A stretch of 64,000 bases of DNA from assembly GCF_000473085.1 (NCBI RefSeq), contig NZ_AXBA01000014.1:1-64000 (forward strand), in the 5' to 3' direction. Under the pieces are notes generated by a model. The model saw nothing but the letters and a program-made list of their open reading frames with translations, was not told the origin of the DNA and made no database searches. Positions 18,479-30,424 of this stretch are shown one piece after another. Source of the DNA: Azorhizobium doebereinerae UFLA1-100 (GTDB lineage: Bacteria; Pseudomonadota; Alphaproteobacteria; Rhizobiales; Xanthobacteraceae). Numbering within the stretch: the stretch's first letter is position 1; each line of letters opens with the position of its first letter. Position numbers and translations under genes: made by a program.

Positions 18479-18895
18479 ATGTCCGACAGCAACACCGCCC
18501 CTTACGCCGCGCTCCTCCTGCGCATCGCCCTGGGCATCCTCTTCCTCGCCCATGCGGGCCTGAAGATCTTCGTCTTTACCCCTGCCGGCACCGCGGCCTT
18601 CTTCGGCTCGCTCGGCCTGCCCGGTTGGCTGGCCTATGTGACCATCGCCTGGGAAGTGCTCGGCGCCGTCGCGCTCATTGTCGGCTTCCTGCCGCGTCTG
18701 GTGGCCGTGGCCATGATCCCGGTCCTGCTCGGCGCCATCGCCACGGTGCACGGCCCGGCCGGCTTCTTCTTCACCAACCCCAAGGGCGGCTGGGAATATC
18801 TGGCGCTGTGGATCGTCGGCCTGATCGCGCTGGCGCTGACCGGCGACGGCGCCTTCGCGCTGGTGCGCACCCCCATTGGAAAGTCCGCGCGCTGA
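18479..18895 (+). CDS. DoxX-family membrane protein
   Basis: A 138-residue protein with four predicted helices: LLLRIALGILFLAHAGLK, WLAYVTIAWEVLGAVALI, VAVAMIPVLLGAIATV and YLALWIVGLIALALTG. This is the DoxX/YphA pattern, whose members are often linked to thiol or quinone stress. It begins an apparent operon: 22 bases to the VOC gene and then the hydroquinone reductase. The exact biochemical role of small DoxX proteins is not settled. Confidence 0.82.
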   Translation: MSDSNTAPYAALLLRIALGILFLAHAGLKIFVFTPAGTAAFFGSLGLPGWLAYVTIAWEVLGAVALIVGFLPRLVAVAMIPVLLGAIATVHGPAGFFFTNPKGGWEYLALWIVGLIALALTGDGAFALVRTPIGKSAR

Positions 18896-18917
18896 GCGCC
18901 TGAAAGGAGTGCGTCCC

Positions 18918-19787
18918 ATGGCCGCCCCATCCCTTGCTCCCGAGAGCCACCTTGTGGCGAAGCCTGAAGCCGGTGCCGCCCTTGCCATGGGCCGTGTCGC
19001 GCTGACCGTGAACGACCTCGACCGGGTCGCCGCGTTCTATCAACAGGCGGTCGGCCTGCACCGCCTCTCCGGCGATGCGGCGAGCCTGGAGCTGGGGGTG
19101 GGCGACACGGTGCTCCTGCAACTGCGGCGGGACGCTGCGGCCCGCCGCCGTTCGCCCCGCGAGGCGGGCCTGTTCCACACCGCCTTCCTGCTGCCGGCGC
19201 GGGCGGACCTTGCCCGCTGGACGCGGCATGCCATGGCGACCCATACCCCGGTGGTGGGGGCCTCCGACCACGCCGTGAGCGAGGCCATCTATCTCTCTGA
19301 CCCCGAGGGCAACGGCGTCGAGATCTATGCCGACCGCCCGGCCTCGGCCTGGGCCTGGCAGGACGGGCAGGTGAAGATGGTGACCGAGGCACTGGACTTC
19401 GAGGGCCTGCTCGCCTCCGCCCCGGACGGCGCGTGGCAGGGCTTTCCCGAAGGTTCCCGCGTCGGCCATGTCCACCTCCAGGTCGGCGCGATCGCCCCGG
19501 CGGAGGCCTTCTACGCGGGCGTGCTCGGGCTCGACGTCACCTGCCACTATCCCGGCGCCACCTTCTATGCCGCCAACGGCTATCATCACCACGTGGCGAC
19601 CAACGTCTGGAACAGCCGGGGAGCGCCGGTGCGGGACTATCCGTCCACAGGCCTTGCCGAAGTGACGATCGAGGCCGGCCCCTCGCGCCTTGAGGCCATC
19701 GCGGCCCGGGCCTCTGTGTCAGAGGCCTCCACCCTGACCGACCCCTGGGGCACCGCCATCGCCCTGGTGGCGCGGCCCGCCGCTTAG
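18918..19787 (+). CDS. Two-domain VOC-family protein, CatE-like ring-cleavage dioxygenase
   Basis: A 289-residue protein with two vicinal-oxygen-chelate modules: about residues 22-140 (MGRVALTVNDLDRVAAFYQQ, ending NGVEIYADRP) and about 175-285 (GHVHLQVGAIAPAEAFY, then NGYHHHVATNVW). Metal ligands would be the His of GHVHLQV, His of YHHHVATN and a later Glu, as in CatE/MhqO-type extradiol dioxygenases. An AAGGAG site precedes the ATG. The likely role is removal of catechols or hydroquinones, inferred from its neighbours. Its TAG stop is also the first three bases of an intergenic repeat element. Confidence 0.8.
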   Translation: MAAPSLAPESHLVAKPEAGAALAMGRVALTVNDLDRVAAFYQQAVGLHRLSGDAASLELGVGDTVLLQLRRDAAARRRSPREAGLFHTAFLLPARADLARWTRHAMATHTPVVGASDHAVSEAIYLSDPEGNGVEIYADRPASAWAWQDGQVKMVTEALDFEGLLASAPDGAWQGFPEGSRVGHVHLQVGAIAPAEAFYAGVLGLDVTCHYPGATFYAANGYHHHVATNVWNSRGAPVRDYPSTGLAEVTIEAGPSRLEAIAARASVSEASTLTDPWGTAIALVARPAA

Positions 19788-19866
19788 AGCCCGTTCGGCT
19801 CAAACGGCATCGCCGTTTGAGCGGTAAAACAGTCTGTATCAACGTGTTTGGCACAGACGGACAGCC
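19785..19866. repeat. Intergenic repeat element, copy C (opposite orientation to copies A and B)
   Basis: This element starts at the TAG stop of the VOC gene. It holds the hairpin CTCAAACGG-catcg-CCGTTTGAG followed by GGTAAAAC and TATCAA-GTGTT. The order matches the reverse complement of the right half of the element at 51971-52084, including GGCATCG inside the loop and GGTAAAAC after the stem. It lies between the VOC and hydroquinone reductase genes and could affect transcript stability inside the operon. Confidence 0.65.
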
Positions 19867-19890
19867 CCGGCTGCAACAGGAGACGGACCC

Positions 19891-20859
19891 ATGCTCGTCG
19901 ACGGAAAATGGACGGCGGACTGGCAGCCGGTGCAGGCCAGCGACGCGAAGGGCGGCTTCGTGCGCCAGGTCTCCGGCTTCCGCAACTGGGTGACGCCCGA
20001 CGGCGCAGCGGGGCCGAACGGGGAGGGCGGCTTTCCGGCCGAAGCCGGGCGCTACCATCTCTATGTGGCCCTGATCTGCCCCTGGGCCTCGCGCACGCTG
20101 ATCGCCCGCAAGCTCAAGGGCCTGGAGGACGTGGTTTCGGTGTCCGTGGTCGAACCCGCGCTCACCGACCAGGGCTGGCGCTTCGGCGACTACCCCGGCG
20201 CCGACCGCGACACGCTCAACGGCGCCACCTACCTGCACGAGATCTATACCCGCGCCGATCCTCATTATACCGGCCGCGCGACGGTGCCGGTGCTGTGGGA
20301 CAAGCAGCGCAAGACCATCGTCAACAACGAATCCGCCGACATTGTCCGCATGCTCAATTCCGGCTTCGGGGTGCTGGCGGACGGGACGCTGGACCTCTAT
20401 CCGCCGGATCTCGCCGCCGAGATCGACGCCTTGAACGCGCGCATCTATCCGCGCCTCAACAACGGGGTCTACCGGGCCGGGTTCGCGACCACGCAGGCGG
20501 CATATGAGGACGCCTTCGCCGACGTCTTCGGCATGCTGGACGAACTGGAGGCGCGGCTTTCGGCCATCGGTCCGTTCCTGCTCGGCGGGCGTGTCACGGA
20601 GGCGGACATCCGCCTGTTCGTCACGCTGATCCGCTTCGACGCGGCCTATCACGGCCTGTTCAAGTGCAACCTGCGCCAGCTTTCGGCCTATCCGGCGCTG
20701 ACCGCCTACACGCGGCGCGTCCTCGCCGTTCCCGGTGTGCGCGACACCGTGAGCATCGCGCACATCAAGCGCGGATATTATTCCATGAAGGCGCTCAATC
20801 CCGCCGGCATCGTCCCGGTGGGGCCGGACCTGTCCGATCTGCTGGGCATGACGGCCTGA
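19891..20859 (+). CDS. yqjG: Glutathionyl-hydroquinone reductase (YqjG/PcpF type, GST Omega-like)
   Basis: A 322-residue glutathione-transferase-fold enzyme that would reduce glutathionyl-hydroquinones to free hydroquinones. The catalytic Cys is in the CPWA motif (ALICPWASRTL, Cys63), with the family RVTIFRxLKGL-like region (RTLIARKLKGLEDVV) and the GSH-binding ATVPVLWDKQRKTIVNNES segment near residue 130-150. The C-terminal all-helical domain is complete. It closes the LysR-DoxX-VOC cluster and supports a quinone-detoxification role for it. Confidence 0.87.
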   Translation: MLVDGKWTADWQPVQASDAKGGFVRQVSGFRNWVTPDGAAGPNGEGGFPAEAGRYHLYVALICPWASRTLIARKLKGLEDVVSVSVVEPALTDQGWRFGDYPGADRDTLNGATYLHEIYTRADPHYTGRATVPVLWDKQRKTIVNNESADIVRMLNSGFGVLADGTLDLYPPDLAAEIDALNARIYPRLNNGVYRAGFATTQAAYEDAFADVFGMLDELEARLSAIGPFLLGGRVTEADIRLFVTLIRFDAAYHGLFKCNLRQLSAYPALTAYTRRVLAVPGVRDTVSIAHIKRGYYSMKALNPAGIVPVGPDLSDLLGMTA

Positions 20860-20913
20860 GCCCGTGGCCGCGGCCGTGTAGGCCGCGCCCCGTGCCCGGC
20901 AGGCGCCGGTGGA

Positions 20914-24010
<3,097 letters not shown>

Positions 24011-24109
24011 GGCCCGTGTGTGCGCCCGCGCGGGCACAGGGTCAAGTCCGCCCCGCCAAACCCTGATGTATCAAGGCTTCGGGCGCCTTCTGGAAGGCGC
24101 CCGGCGGGC

Positions 24110-24772
24110 TCAGTTGTTGATGACCATGACGCGGGTGCCGAGCGGGACGCGCTCGTACAGGTCGATGATGTCCTGGTTCAGCAGGCGGATGCAGCCGGAG
24201 GAGACTTCGGTGCCGATGGTGTCCGGCTCGATCGTGCCGTGCAGGCGGAACATGGTGTCCCGGTCGCCGTCATAGAGATAGAGCGCGCGCGGGCCGAGCG
24301 GGTTGGTCTCGCCGCCCGGCAGGCCGGCGGCATAGGGCTTGTAGCGGTCCGGCTGCTTGGCGATCATGTTCGCCGTGGGCGTCCAGTGCGGCCACTTCTC
24401 CTTGCGCTTGATGGTGGCCATCCCGCGATAGCTGTAGCCCTGCCGGCCGACACCCACGCCGTAGCGGATGGCCTTGCCGTTGGCCTGGACGAGGTAGAGG
24501 AAGCGGTTCGGCACGTCGACGACGATGGTGCCGGGCGGGAACTTGGTGGGATAGTCCACCACCTGGCGCAGCAGCTTCGGGTCGAGGCCGGAGATGTCCA
24601 CCGCGGGCACTTCGAACGGCTCGCCGACGATCTCGCCGTAGCGGGCGTCGCCGATGGTCGTCACGACCGGGGGCGGGGCGTTGGTGACGCAGGCCGCCAG
24701 GAACAGCGGGGTGCCAATGACGAAAGCGCGCCGGCTGAGAGCGGCGGGGGGCGGGAAACGATCGCGGGCCAT
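24110..24772 (-). CDS. L,D-transpeptidase (YkuD domain), predicted exported/lipoprotein
   Basis: A 220-residue cell-wall enzyme with the YkuD catalytic signature HGTIEPDTIGTEVSSGCIRL, where Cys is the nucleophile. An N-terminal signal with SRRAFVIG and a lipobox-like LAAC suggests a Tat-like or lipoprotein leader. YkuD enzymes form 3-3 cross-links or attach proteins to peptidoglycan; which of these applies cannot be told. It lies about 120 bases downstream of recF and points the same way. Confidence 0.87.
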   Translation of the reverse strand: MARDRFPPPAALSRRAFVIGTPLFLAACVTNAPPPVVTTIGDARYGEIVGEPFEVPAVDISGLDPKLLRQVVDYPTKFPPGTIVVDVPNRFLYLVQANGKAIRYGVGVGRQGYSYRGMATIKRKEKWPHWTPTANMIAKQPDRYKPYAAGLPGGETNPLGPRALYLYDGDRDTMFRLHGTIEPDTIGTEVSSGCIRLLNQDIIDLYERVPLGTRVMVINN

Positions 24773-24890
24773 GATTCCCCGAAACGGTGGGATGAGCTGA
24801 TTCGCCTTCTAGCATGCGGGTTTGCGGCGCAGGTGGCATCATGGCCACACCCCGGCAAAAAGCACCTCTCGCTATGGTGAAGACGCCCGC

Positions 24891-26063
24891 CTAGCGCGCG
24901 CGGCGAACCTCGCCGGGACGGACCTCGAAACGCTCCGCATCCGCCAATGCCTCGAAGGCGAGGGGATCGGCCCCGCTCATCCAGACCTGGGCGCCGAGCG
25001 CGGACAGCGCAGCGAACAGCCCGGCGCGGCGGTCGGCGTCGAGATAGGCCACCACGTCATCCAGCAGCACCACCGGGGCGTGGCCCTGCATGGCGGTGAC
25101 GAGGCGGGCATGGGACAAGGCGAGGCCGATCAGCAGCGACTTCTGCTCGCCGGTGGAGCAGCGCGCCGCCGACAGGCCCTTCGGCCCGTGGGCGACGGCG
25201 AGGTCGCACAGGTGCGGCCCTTCCAGCGTGCGCCCGGCGGCGCGGTCGCGGGGGCGGTTGTCCTGGAGGATGGCGCGGTAGCGGTCCTCCACCTCCACCG
25301 CCGGCGCGGTGGCGAGCAGGCGCTCCAGCGCGCCGTCGAGGGCGATGTCGGCATAGGGAAAGAGGCTGGCGTCGTCGGCGTGGGCGGCGATCTCGGTGGC
25401 GAGGCGCTGCACCGTCTCCAGCCGCGCGGCGGCGACGGCGACGCCCAGTTCCGCCAGCTCGTGCTCCACCGCGCCCAGCATGCGGTTGTCGCCGCCGTCC
25501 TCCAGCACCCTGTTGCGGGTGCGCAGCGCCCGTTCGAGGGCGTTGACGCGGGTGCCGTGGCTGGCGTCCACGGCGAGGACGAGACGGTCGAGAAAGCGGC
25601 GCCGGTCGGCCGGCGGCCCGGTGAACAGCCCGTCCATCTCCGGTGTCAGCCACACCACCTTCAGATGGTCGAGGAAGGCATTGGCGGAGGAGGCCGTCTC
25701 CCGGTCGATGCGGAAGCGCCGGGCCGGCGTGTCCGCGCGCGGGGCATCGCCGCCGGTGCCGAGCATCACCTCGCCCAGAGCGCCTTCCACTTGCGCGGCC
25801 ACCGCCCAGGAGCCGTCGCCGCCGGCCTGGGCGATGGCGTCGAGCGGCGCCCGCCGGAGGCCCCGGCCGGGGGAAAAGAAGGAGATGGCTTCCAGCAGGT
25901 TGGTCTTGCCCGCCCCGTTCGGCCCGGTGAGCACCACCGGCCCGTCCGCCACCTCGATCTGCGCTGCCGCGTAGCTGCGGAAGCGGGTGATGGTGAGGCG
26001 GCGGATGCGGGCGCGGGGCGCGGTCACGGGAGGGGTGTGGCTCACACCCGCAGGCTCACACAC
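24891..26063 (-). CDS. recF: DNA replication and repair protein RecF
   Basis: A 390-residue SMC-like ATPase acting in recombinational gap repair. The Walker A is GPNGAGKTNLLEA near residue 45 and the start RIRRLTITRFRSYAAAQIEV is typical. The signature CSTGEQKSLLIGLALSHARL and Walker B-like APVVLLDDVVAYLD are present. The GTG at 26063 overlaps the end of dnaN by eight bases; a GTG at 26042 would shorten it by seven residues. The order dnaA-dnaN-recF with gyrB nearby is the ancestral bacterial arrangement. Confidence 0.92.
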   Translation of the reverse strand: MCEPAGVSHTPPVTAPRARIRRLTITRFRSYAAAQIEVADGPVVLTGPNGAGKTNLLEAISFFSPGRGLRRAPLDAIAQAGGDGSWAVAAQVEGALGEVMLGTGGDAPRADTPARRFRIDRETASSANAFLDHLKVVWLTPEMDGLFTGPPADRRRFLDRLVLAVDASHGTRVNALERALRTRNRVLEDGGDNRMLGAVEHELAELGVAVAAARLETVQRLATEIAAHADDASLFPYADIALDGALERLLATAPAVEVEDRYRAILQDNRPRDRAAGRTLEGPHLCDLAVAHGPKGLSAARCSTGEQKSLLIGLALSHARLVTAMQGHAPVVLLDDVVAYLDADRRAGLFAALSALGAQVWMSGADPLAFEALADAERFEVRPGEVRRAR

Positions 26064-27174
26064 GCATCGGCATGAGCACGTAGAGCGCGTCGGTCTTCGT
26101 GCTGTCGCGCACCAGGGTCGGCGAGCCGGGATCGGCCAGCTTCAGCTCCGCGGTGTCGCCTTCGAGCTGCGAGGTGATGTCCAGCAGATAGCGGCTGTTG
26201 AAGCCGATATCGAGCGGCTCGGCGCCATACTCGACTTCCAGCTCTTCGGTGGCGCTGCCGCTGTCCGGATTGGTCACCGAGAGGGTCAGCTTGCCGTCGC
26301 CGAGCGAGAGCTTCACCGCCCGCCCGCGCTCGCTGGAGACGGTGGAGACACGGTCCACGGCGGCGGCGAAATCGGCCTTGTCCACCAGCAGCGTCTTGTC
26401 GTTGCCGGCGGGGATGACGCGGCCGTAGTCGGGGAAGGTGCCGTCGATCAGCTTGGAGGTGAGCACGATGGCGCCCACCGCGACACGGATCTTGGTGGCG
26501 GACAGCGAGACAGTGACTTCCGCGTCCTTGTCTTCCAGCAGCTTCTGGATCTCGGCCACCGTCTTGCGCGGGACGATGACGCCGGCAAGGCCGCCCGCGC
26601 CCTCGGGCGCGTCAAGCTCCGCCTGGGCGAGGCGGTGGCCGTCGGTGGCGACCGCGCGCAGCGTCGGCTTGCCGGCGTTCTCCGCCACGTGGAGGTAGAT
26701 GCCGTTGAGGTAGTAGCGCGTCTCCTCGGTGGAGATGGCGAACTGGGTCTTGTCCACTAGGCGGCGGAATTCCGCGCCCTTCACTTTGAAGGAATGGGAG
26801 AATTCGCCAGCGGCGAGGTCCGGGAAGTCGGTCTCGGGCAGGGTCTGCAGGGTGAAGCGGGCGCGGCCGGCGCGCACCGCGAGGCTGCCGCGTTCGCCGC
26901 CGGCCTCCAGTTGCACCTGCGAGCCATCGGGGAGCTTGCGCACGATGTCGTACAGCACGTGGGCCGGCACCGTGGTCGCGCCATCCTGGGACACTTCCGC
27001 CGGCACCGTCTCCACCACTTCCAGGTCGAGGTCGGTGGCCTTCAGCGACAGGCCGTTCGTCCCCGTGCGGATCAGCACGTTGGCGAGGATCGGGATGGTG
27101 TTGCGCCGCTCGACGACGCGATGGACATGGCTGAGCGACTTGAGAAGCTCGGCGCGTTCGACGGTGACCTTCAT
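26056..27174 (-). CDS. dnaN: DNA polymerase III subunit beta (sliding clamp)
   Basis: A 372-residue three-domain clamp. It begins MKVTVERAELLKSLSHVHRV, has the characteristic NTIPILANVLI and TDGHRLAQAEL stretches, and ends YVLMPMRV, the family's usual C-terminus. It forms the ring that holds the replicase on DNA. Length is standard. The ATG at 27174 is the family start; an upstream open extension of 36 codons is not used. The 225-base gap to dnaA probably holds its own promoter. Confidence 0.95.
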   Translation of the reverse strand: MKVTVERAELLKSLSHVHRVVERRNTIPILANVLIRTGTNGLSLKATDLDLEVVETVPAEVSQDGATTVPAHVLYDIVRKLPDGSQVQLEAGGERGSLAVRAGRARFTLQTLPETDFPDLAAGEFSHSFKVKGAEFRRLVDKTQFAISTEETRYYLNGIYLHVAENAGKPTLRAVATDGHRLAQAELDAPEGAGGLAGVIVPRKTVAEIQKLLEDKDAEVTVSLSATKIRVAVGAIVLTSKLIDGTFPDYGRVIPAGNDKTLLVDKADFAAAVDRVSTVSSERGRAVKLSLGDGKLTLSVTNPDSGSATEELEVEYGAEPLDIGFNSRYLLDITSQLEGDTAELKLADPGSPTLVRDSTKTDALYVLMPMRV

Positions 27175-27399
27175 GGCCCGGACCCGTGACTCTTCGCTCG
27201 GAGGGAATTGGATGCGCGCGGCAACTGGCGTCGCCGCGGCCCCGTTCGGGTTCGTCGAAACGAACCGCCGGGCCGCAGACATTGCCGCCGCCGCCGCCGC
27301 AACGCAAGAGCCGGGCCTCGATTTGTGCGGGACGTCGGCGCCGGAGCGGCCGTGCGGCCCGATCCGCCGGTCTGACGGATCGAACGCGGGGGAGGGGGC

Positions 27400-28884
27400 T
27401 TACTCGGCGACGAGGCGCTTCAGCGTCTCGATCTCGTCCGCCAGGGCGCGGTCGGTGGCGATCAGTCCGTCGATCTTGCGCACCGCATGCAGGACGGTGG
27501 TGTGGTCGCGTCCGCCGAAGCGCCGGCCGATCTCCGGCAGCGAGCGCAGGGTCAGGGTCTTGGCGAGATACATGGCGATCTGGCGCGGCTTCACCACGTT
27601 GGCGGTGCGGCGCTGCGACAGCAGGTCGGCGCGGGACACATTGTAGTGCTTGGCCACCACGCGCAGGATGTCGTCCACCCGCACGCGCTTGGGGTCGCAG
27701 GGACGCACCAGATCCTTGACCGCGCCTTCGGCCATCTCCAGCGTCACCGGCTCGCCAGTGAGTTTGTTCACCGCCAGCAGCTTGTTCAGCGCGCCGTCGA
27801 GGTCCCGGCCGCTGGTGCCCACGTGGCGGGAGAGGAATTCCAGCACCGGGGTCGGCACGGTGAAGCCGCGATGCTGCTCGGCGAGCACCTGGGAGCGGGC
27901 CTTCAGGATCTGGTGGCGCAGATCCTCCTCCAGCGTGGCGAGTTCCACCACGAGGCCGCCGGCGAGGCGGGAGCGGACCCGCTCGTCCAGCGCGTCGAGT
28001 TCCGCCGGCGGACGGTCGGCGGCCACCACCACCTGGCGGCCGGCGTCCATCAAGGCATTGAGCGTGTGGCAGAATTCCTGCTGCATGTTCTTGCCGGTCA
28101 GGAATTGCAGGTCGTCGATCACCAGCGTGTCGATGGAGCGCAGCGCATCCTTGAAGGCGATGGCGGCGTGCGACTTGAGCGCGGCGACGAAGCCGTACAT
28201 GAAGCGCTCGGCGGTCAGGTACACCACGCGGCGGCCACGGGCCGCGCCGGCCCAGGCCACGGCCTGGAGTAGGTGGGTCTTGCCGAGGCCGACGGCCGCA
28301 TGGAGATAGAGCGGGTTGAACAGCGGGGCGGCGCCCGGCACCGCCTCGGACACCTGCCGCGCGGCGGCGTGGGCCAGCGTGTTCGACTTGCCGACCACGA
28401 AGGTCTCGAAGGTGAAGCGCGGGTCGAGCGGCGAGCCGGCGCCCACATCGGCCGAGGCCTGCGTGGCGGAGGGCGCGGCGGCGGCGGGGCGCGCCGGGGC
28501 GGTGGCGACCGCGGGGCGCTCGGACAGGGTCTCGCGGGGGGCGTTGGCGGCCTTCAGCGGCAGGCTGCGGGTGACGGCGGTGCGGACCGCGAGGTCCACC
28601 TTGGTGATGCCGTTCTCCTCGCGCCACAGCTCCGACAGGCGGTCGAGATAGTGGTCCTGGATCCAGGCCTTCAGGAAGCGCGTGGGGACCGACAGCTGGA
28701 CCGCGCCGGCGCCGACCCTGTCGAGCTCGATGCGGGCGAACCAGCTCGTATAGGATTCCTCACCGATCTCCTCACGCAGGCGCTGGCGGACCCGGTCCCA
28801 CTGATGGACACAGACGTCGGTCGTGACGGCTCCGGGGATGGCGGGCCGAAATTTGGCGACGTCTACGGCTTCCGGCTTCAGCAT
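27400..28884 (-). CDS. dnaA: Chromosomal replication initiator protein DnaA
   Basis: A 494-residue AAA+ initiator. Domain I (about 25-100) includes [21 protein letters not shown]; a low-complexity Ala/Pro linker spans about 110-150. The AAA+ core has Walker A VGLGKTH and Walker [10 protein letters not shown], and the C-terminal DNA-binding domain carries [15 protein letters not shown]. The Walker A is preceded by AlaAla where many DnaA have GlyGly. The ATG at 28884 is kept, as it gives a normal N-terminus. No matching DnaA boxes are evident upstream. Confidence 0.95.
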   Translation of the reverse strand: MLKPEAVDVAKFRPAIPGAVTTDVCVHQWDRVRQRLREEIGEESYTSWFARIELDRVGAGAVQLSVPTRFLKAWIQDHYLDRLSELWREENGITKVDLAVRTAVTRSLPLKAANAPRETLSERPAVATAPARPAAAAPSATQASADVGAGSPLDPRFTFETFVVGKSNTLAHAAARQVSEAVPGAAPLFNPLYLHAAVGLGKTHLLQAVAWAGAARGRRVVYLTAERFMYGFVAALKSHAAIAFKDALRSIDTLVIDDLQFLTGKNMQQEFCHTLNALMDAGRQVVVAADRPPAELDALDERVRSRLAGGLVVELATLEEDLRHQILKARSQVLAEQHRGFTVPTPVLEFLSRHVGTSGRDLDGALNKLLAVNKLTGEPVTLEMAEGAVKDLVRPCDPKRVRVDDILRVVAKHYNVSRADLLSQRRTANVVKPRQIAMYLAKTLTLRSLPEIGRRFGGRDHTTVLHAVRKIDGLIATDRALADEIETLKRLVAE

Positions 28885-29792
28885 GAGGGCTGCTCCCGCG
28901 CGTGGCGGTTCCCTGGTTGAGGCGCGAGGTCTGTCGCGCCGGGTGACCGGCGCGCTGCGCGCAAGGTGGAGAAGGATGAAGGTGGGCGCCGAAGGCGCGG
29001 ATCAGCCCGGGCCGTGGCTCACGGCCGAGCCCGAGCGCGGGGGCGGGAATGCGGTGGGATATGCAGCGTCCGCATGGACCGAAAACGCCGCCGGCATGGC
29101 GCAGAATATCGCGCGCTCACCACTGTCGCAAAAGGTCATAGCCGCCCCATTTGCCGCCGAAATTGCTTCCAGCGGCCTTTCCGTTGATTGTCATATTTTA
29201 CAGAATTCTGAAATTGTCCGAGGCTTTTTATAAAGAAGCTTCAGAACAACTTGCCCCCAATCAAGTGCTGTCGCCCCAGACTGAAGAACGCTGCGGGTTG
29301 GAAAGGGCATATATACACATGACATTCCCTCCCTTCACTCGCGAAGAGCTGTTCAGCGTTCAGTCTATTGGTGAATGCCCGGGGCAATCCCTGAGGTGAG
29401 ATTGAACATACACAGGCCTCGGGAGCGGTGCAACGCCTTTCGGGTCAGTTTGGGATAGTGGGGGAAAGGGTCGCAACAGCTCGGTTGAAGTGGCACTTTA
29501 TGTCAGCCGGCAAACCTCTGAATGGACAATGAGAATCCAGGGTCGCCGGAGGCTCGGGGGCAGGGTTCGGCCGAGCAAAGGGAAGAATACATAGGTACCG
29601 TTCTTTGGCGGCTGTTTGGAGCCGCTTTTCCGCTTGGGCGTTAACTCGTTCAAGATGATCGGCTTTTCCTGAGCGGCGAGAACCGGCGTCTGGATGCGCG
29701 CCGTGTTGTCGCCATTTCGAGGACTTGACCTTCCGCCTCAAAGAGCGCAGCCGGCATCCTGGCGAATCGATCGCCGATGCAACCGCTCCGGC
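28885..29792. other. Long dnaA-rpsT intergenic region with an AT-rich core
   Basis: About 900 bases without a convincing gene. The stretch 29150-29340 is markedly richer in A and T than its surroundings and includes the palindrome CAGAATTCTG (29201-29210). I could not find a TTATCCACA DnaA box or close variant on either strand; the nearest (around 29311 and 29406) differ in two or three positions. It must carry the dnaA promoter. An 82-codon open frame on the plus strand at 29151 lacks a ribosome site and family resemblance. Confidence 0.5.
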
Positions 29793-29821
29793 AATAAAAA
29801 AGCCCGGCAATGCCGGGCTCT
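29793..29821 (-). terminator. Rho-independent terminator of rpsT
   Basis: On the minus strand, AGCCCGGCATTGCCGGGCT folds into a strong stem and is followed by a run of T (TTTTTATT). It lies 40 bases after the rpsT stop codon. Confidence 0.85.
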
Positions 29822-29857
29822 TCTGTCACGCCGGAAGAAAGCGGGACTGGACTGTGC

Positions 29858-30124
29858 TCAGGCGCTCAGCTTGCGGACGCGAGCGGCGAGGCGCGAAACC
29901 TTGCGGGACGCGGTATTCTTGTGAAGAACACCCTTGGTCACGGCGCGCATGATCTCCGGCTCGGCGGCCTGGAAAGCGGCCACGGCCTGGTCCTTGTCAC
30001 CGGCGGTGAGCGCGTCTTCCAGCTTGCGCAGGTAGGTGCGCACCCGCGAGCGGCGCGAGCGGTTCACTTCGGTGCGGCGCTCGATCTTGCGAGCCGCCTT
30101 CTTGGCGGAGGGCGTATTGGCCAT
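29858..30124 (-). CDS. rpsT: 30S ribosomal protein S20
   Basis: An 88-residue, highly basic protein beginning [20 protein letters not shown] and containing [16 protein letters not shown] and [19 protein letters not shown], which are the standard S20 features. It binds 16S rRNA in the small subunit. The gene stands alone with its own strong promoter (30234-30262) and terminator (29793-29821). Its position upstream of dnaA is usual in Alphaproteobacteria. Confidence 0.96.
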   Translation of the reverse strand: MANTPSAKKAARKIERRTEVNRSRRSRVRTYLRKLEDALTAGDKDQAVAAFQAAEPEIMRAVTKGVLHKNTASRKVSRLAARVRKLSA

Positions 30125-30233
30125 CGGCCATCCTTCGGTTTGGCGGGCACAGGGCCGGCCCGACTGGGCTTTACTATGCGCGTCTGGAATGAATACGGGA
30201 GCGGGCGACCGGAGCCACCAGCGAAGTGCCGGG

Positions 30234-30262
30234 CTTATAAGGTTAGCGCGCTGCGGCGTCAA
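30234..30262 (-). promoter_or_regulatory. Sigma-70 promoter of rpsT
   Basis: On the minus strand, TTGACG (30257-30262) and TATAAG (30234-30239) are separated by exactly 17 bases, about 110 bases before the rpsT start codon. This is the best consensus promoter I saw in the window. Confidence 0.75.
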
Positions 30263-30424
30263 CCACGTTTCGCTCCACTGTTCCCCTTTTACGACACCGT
30301 GTGGCATCGGCCGCGCTTTACGCGCGTGGCCGTCCTCGCGTATGTGCAGGGACATCGTATATAGAGCACGCGCGGGCGGCCACCACGGCATCGCGGCGGC
30401 CCCGGACGTGCGGGAGTTAGGCAG

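Noticed and set aside
29151-29399. 82-codon plus-strand frame in the dnaA-rpsT gap
   Set aside because: It lies in the AT-rich core, has no Shine-Dalgarno and no recognisable family. A real small protein cannot be ruled out, but support is lacking.
29445-29810. 121-codon minus-strand frame downstream of rpsT
   Set aside because: It overlaps the rpsT terminator hairpin and shows no motif or ribosome site.
28885-29857. Replication origin next to dnaA
   Set aside because: No DnaA boxes found by eye and the origin lies near other genes in related groups; left as a finding to test rather than a feature.
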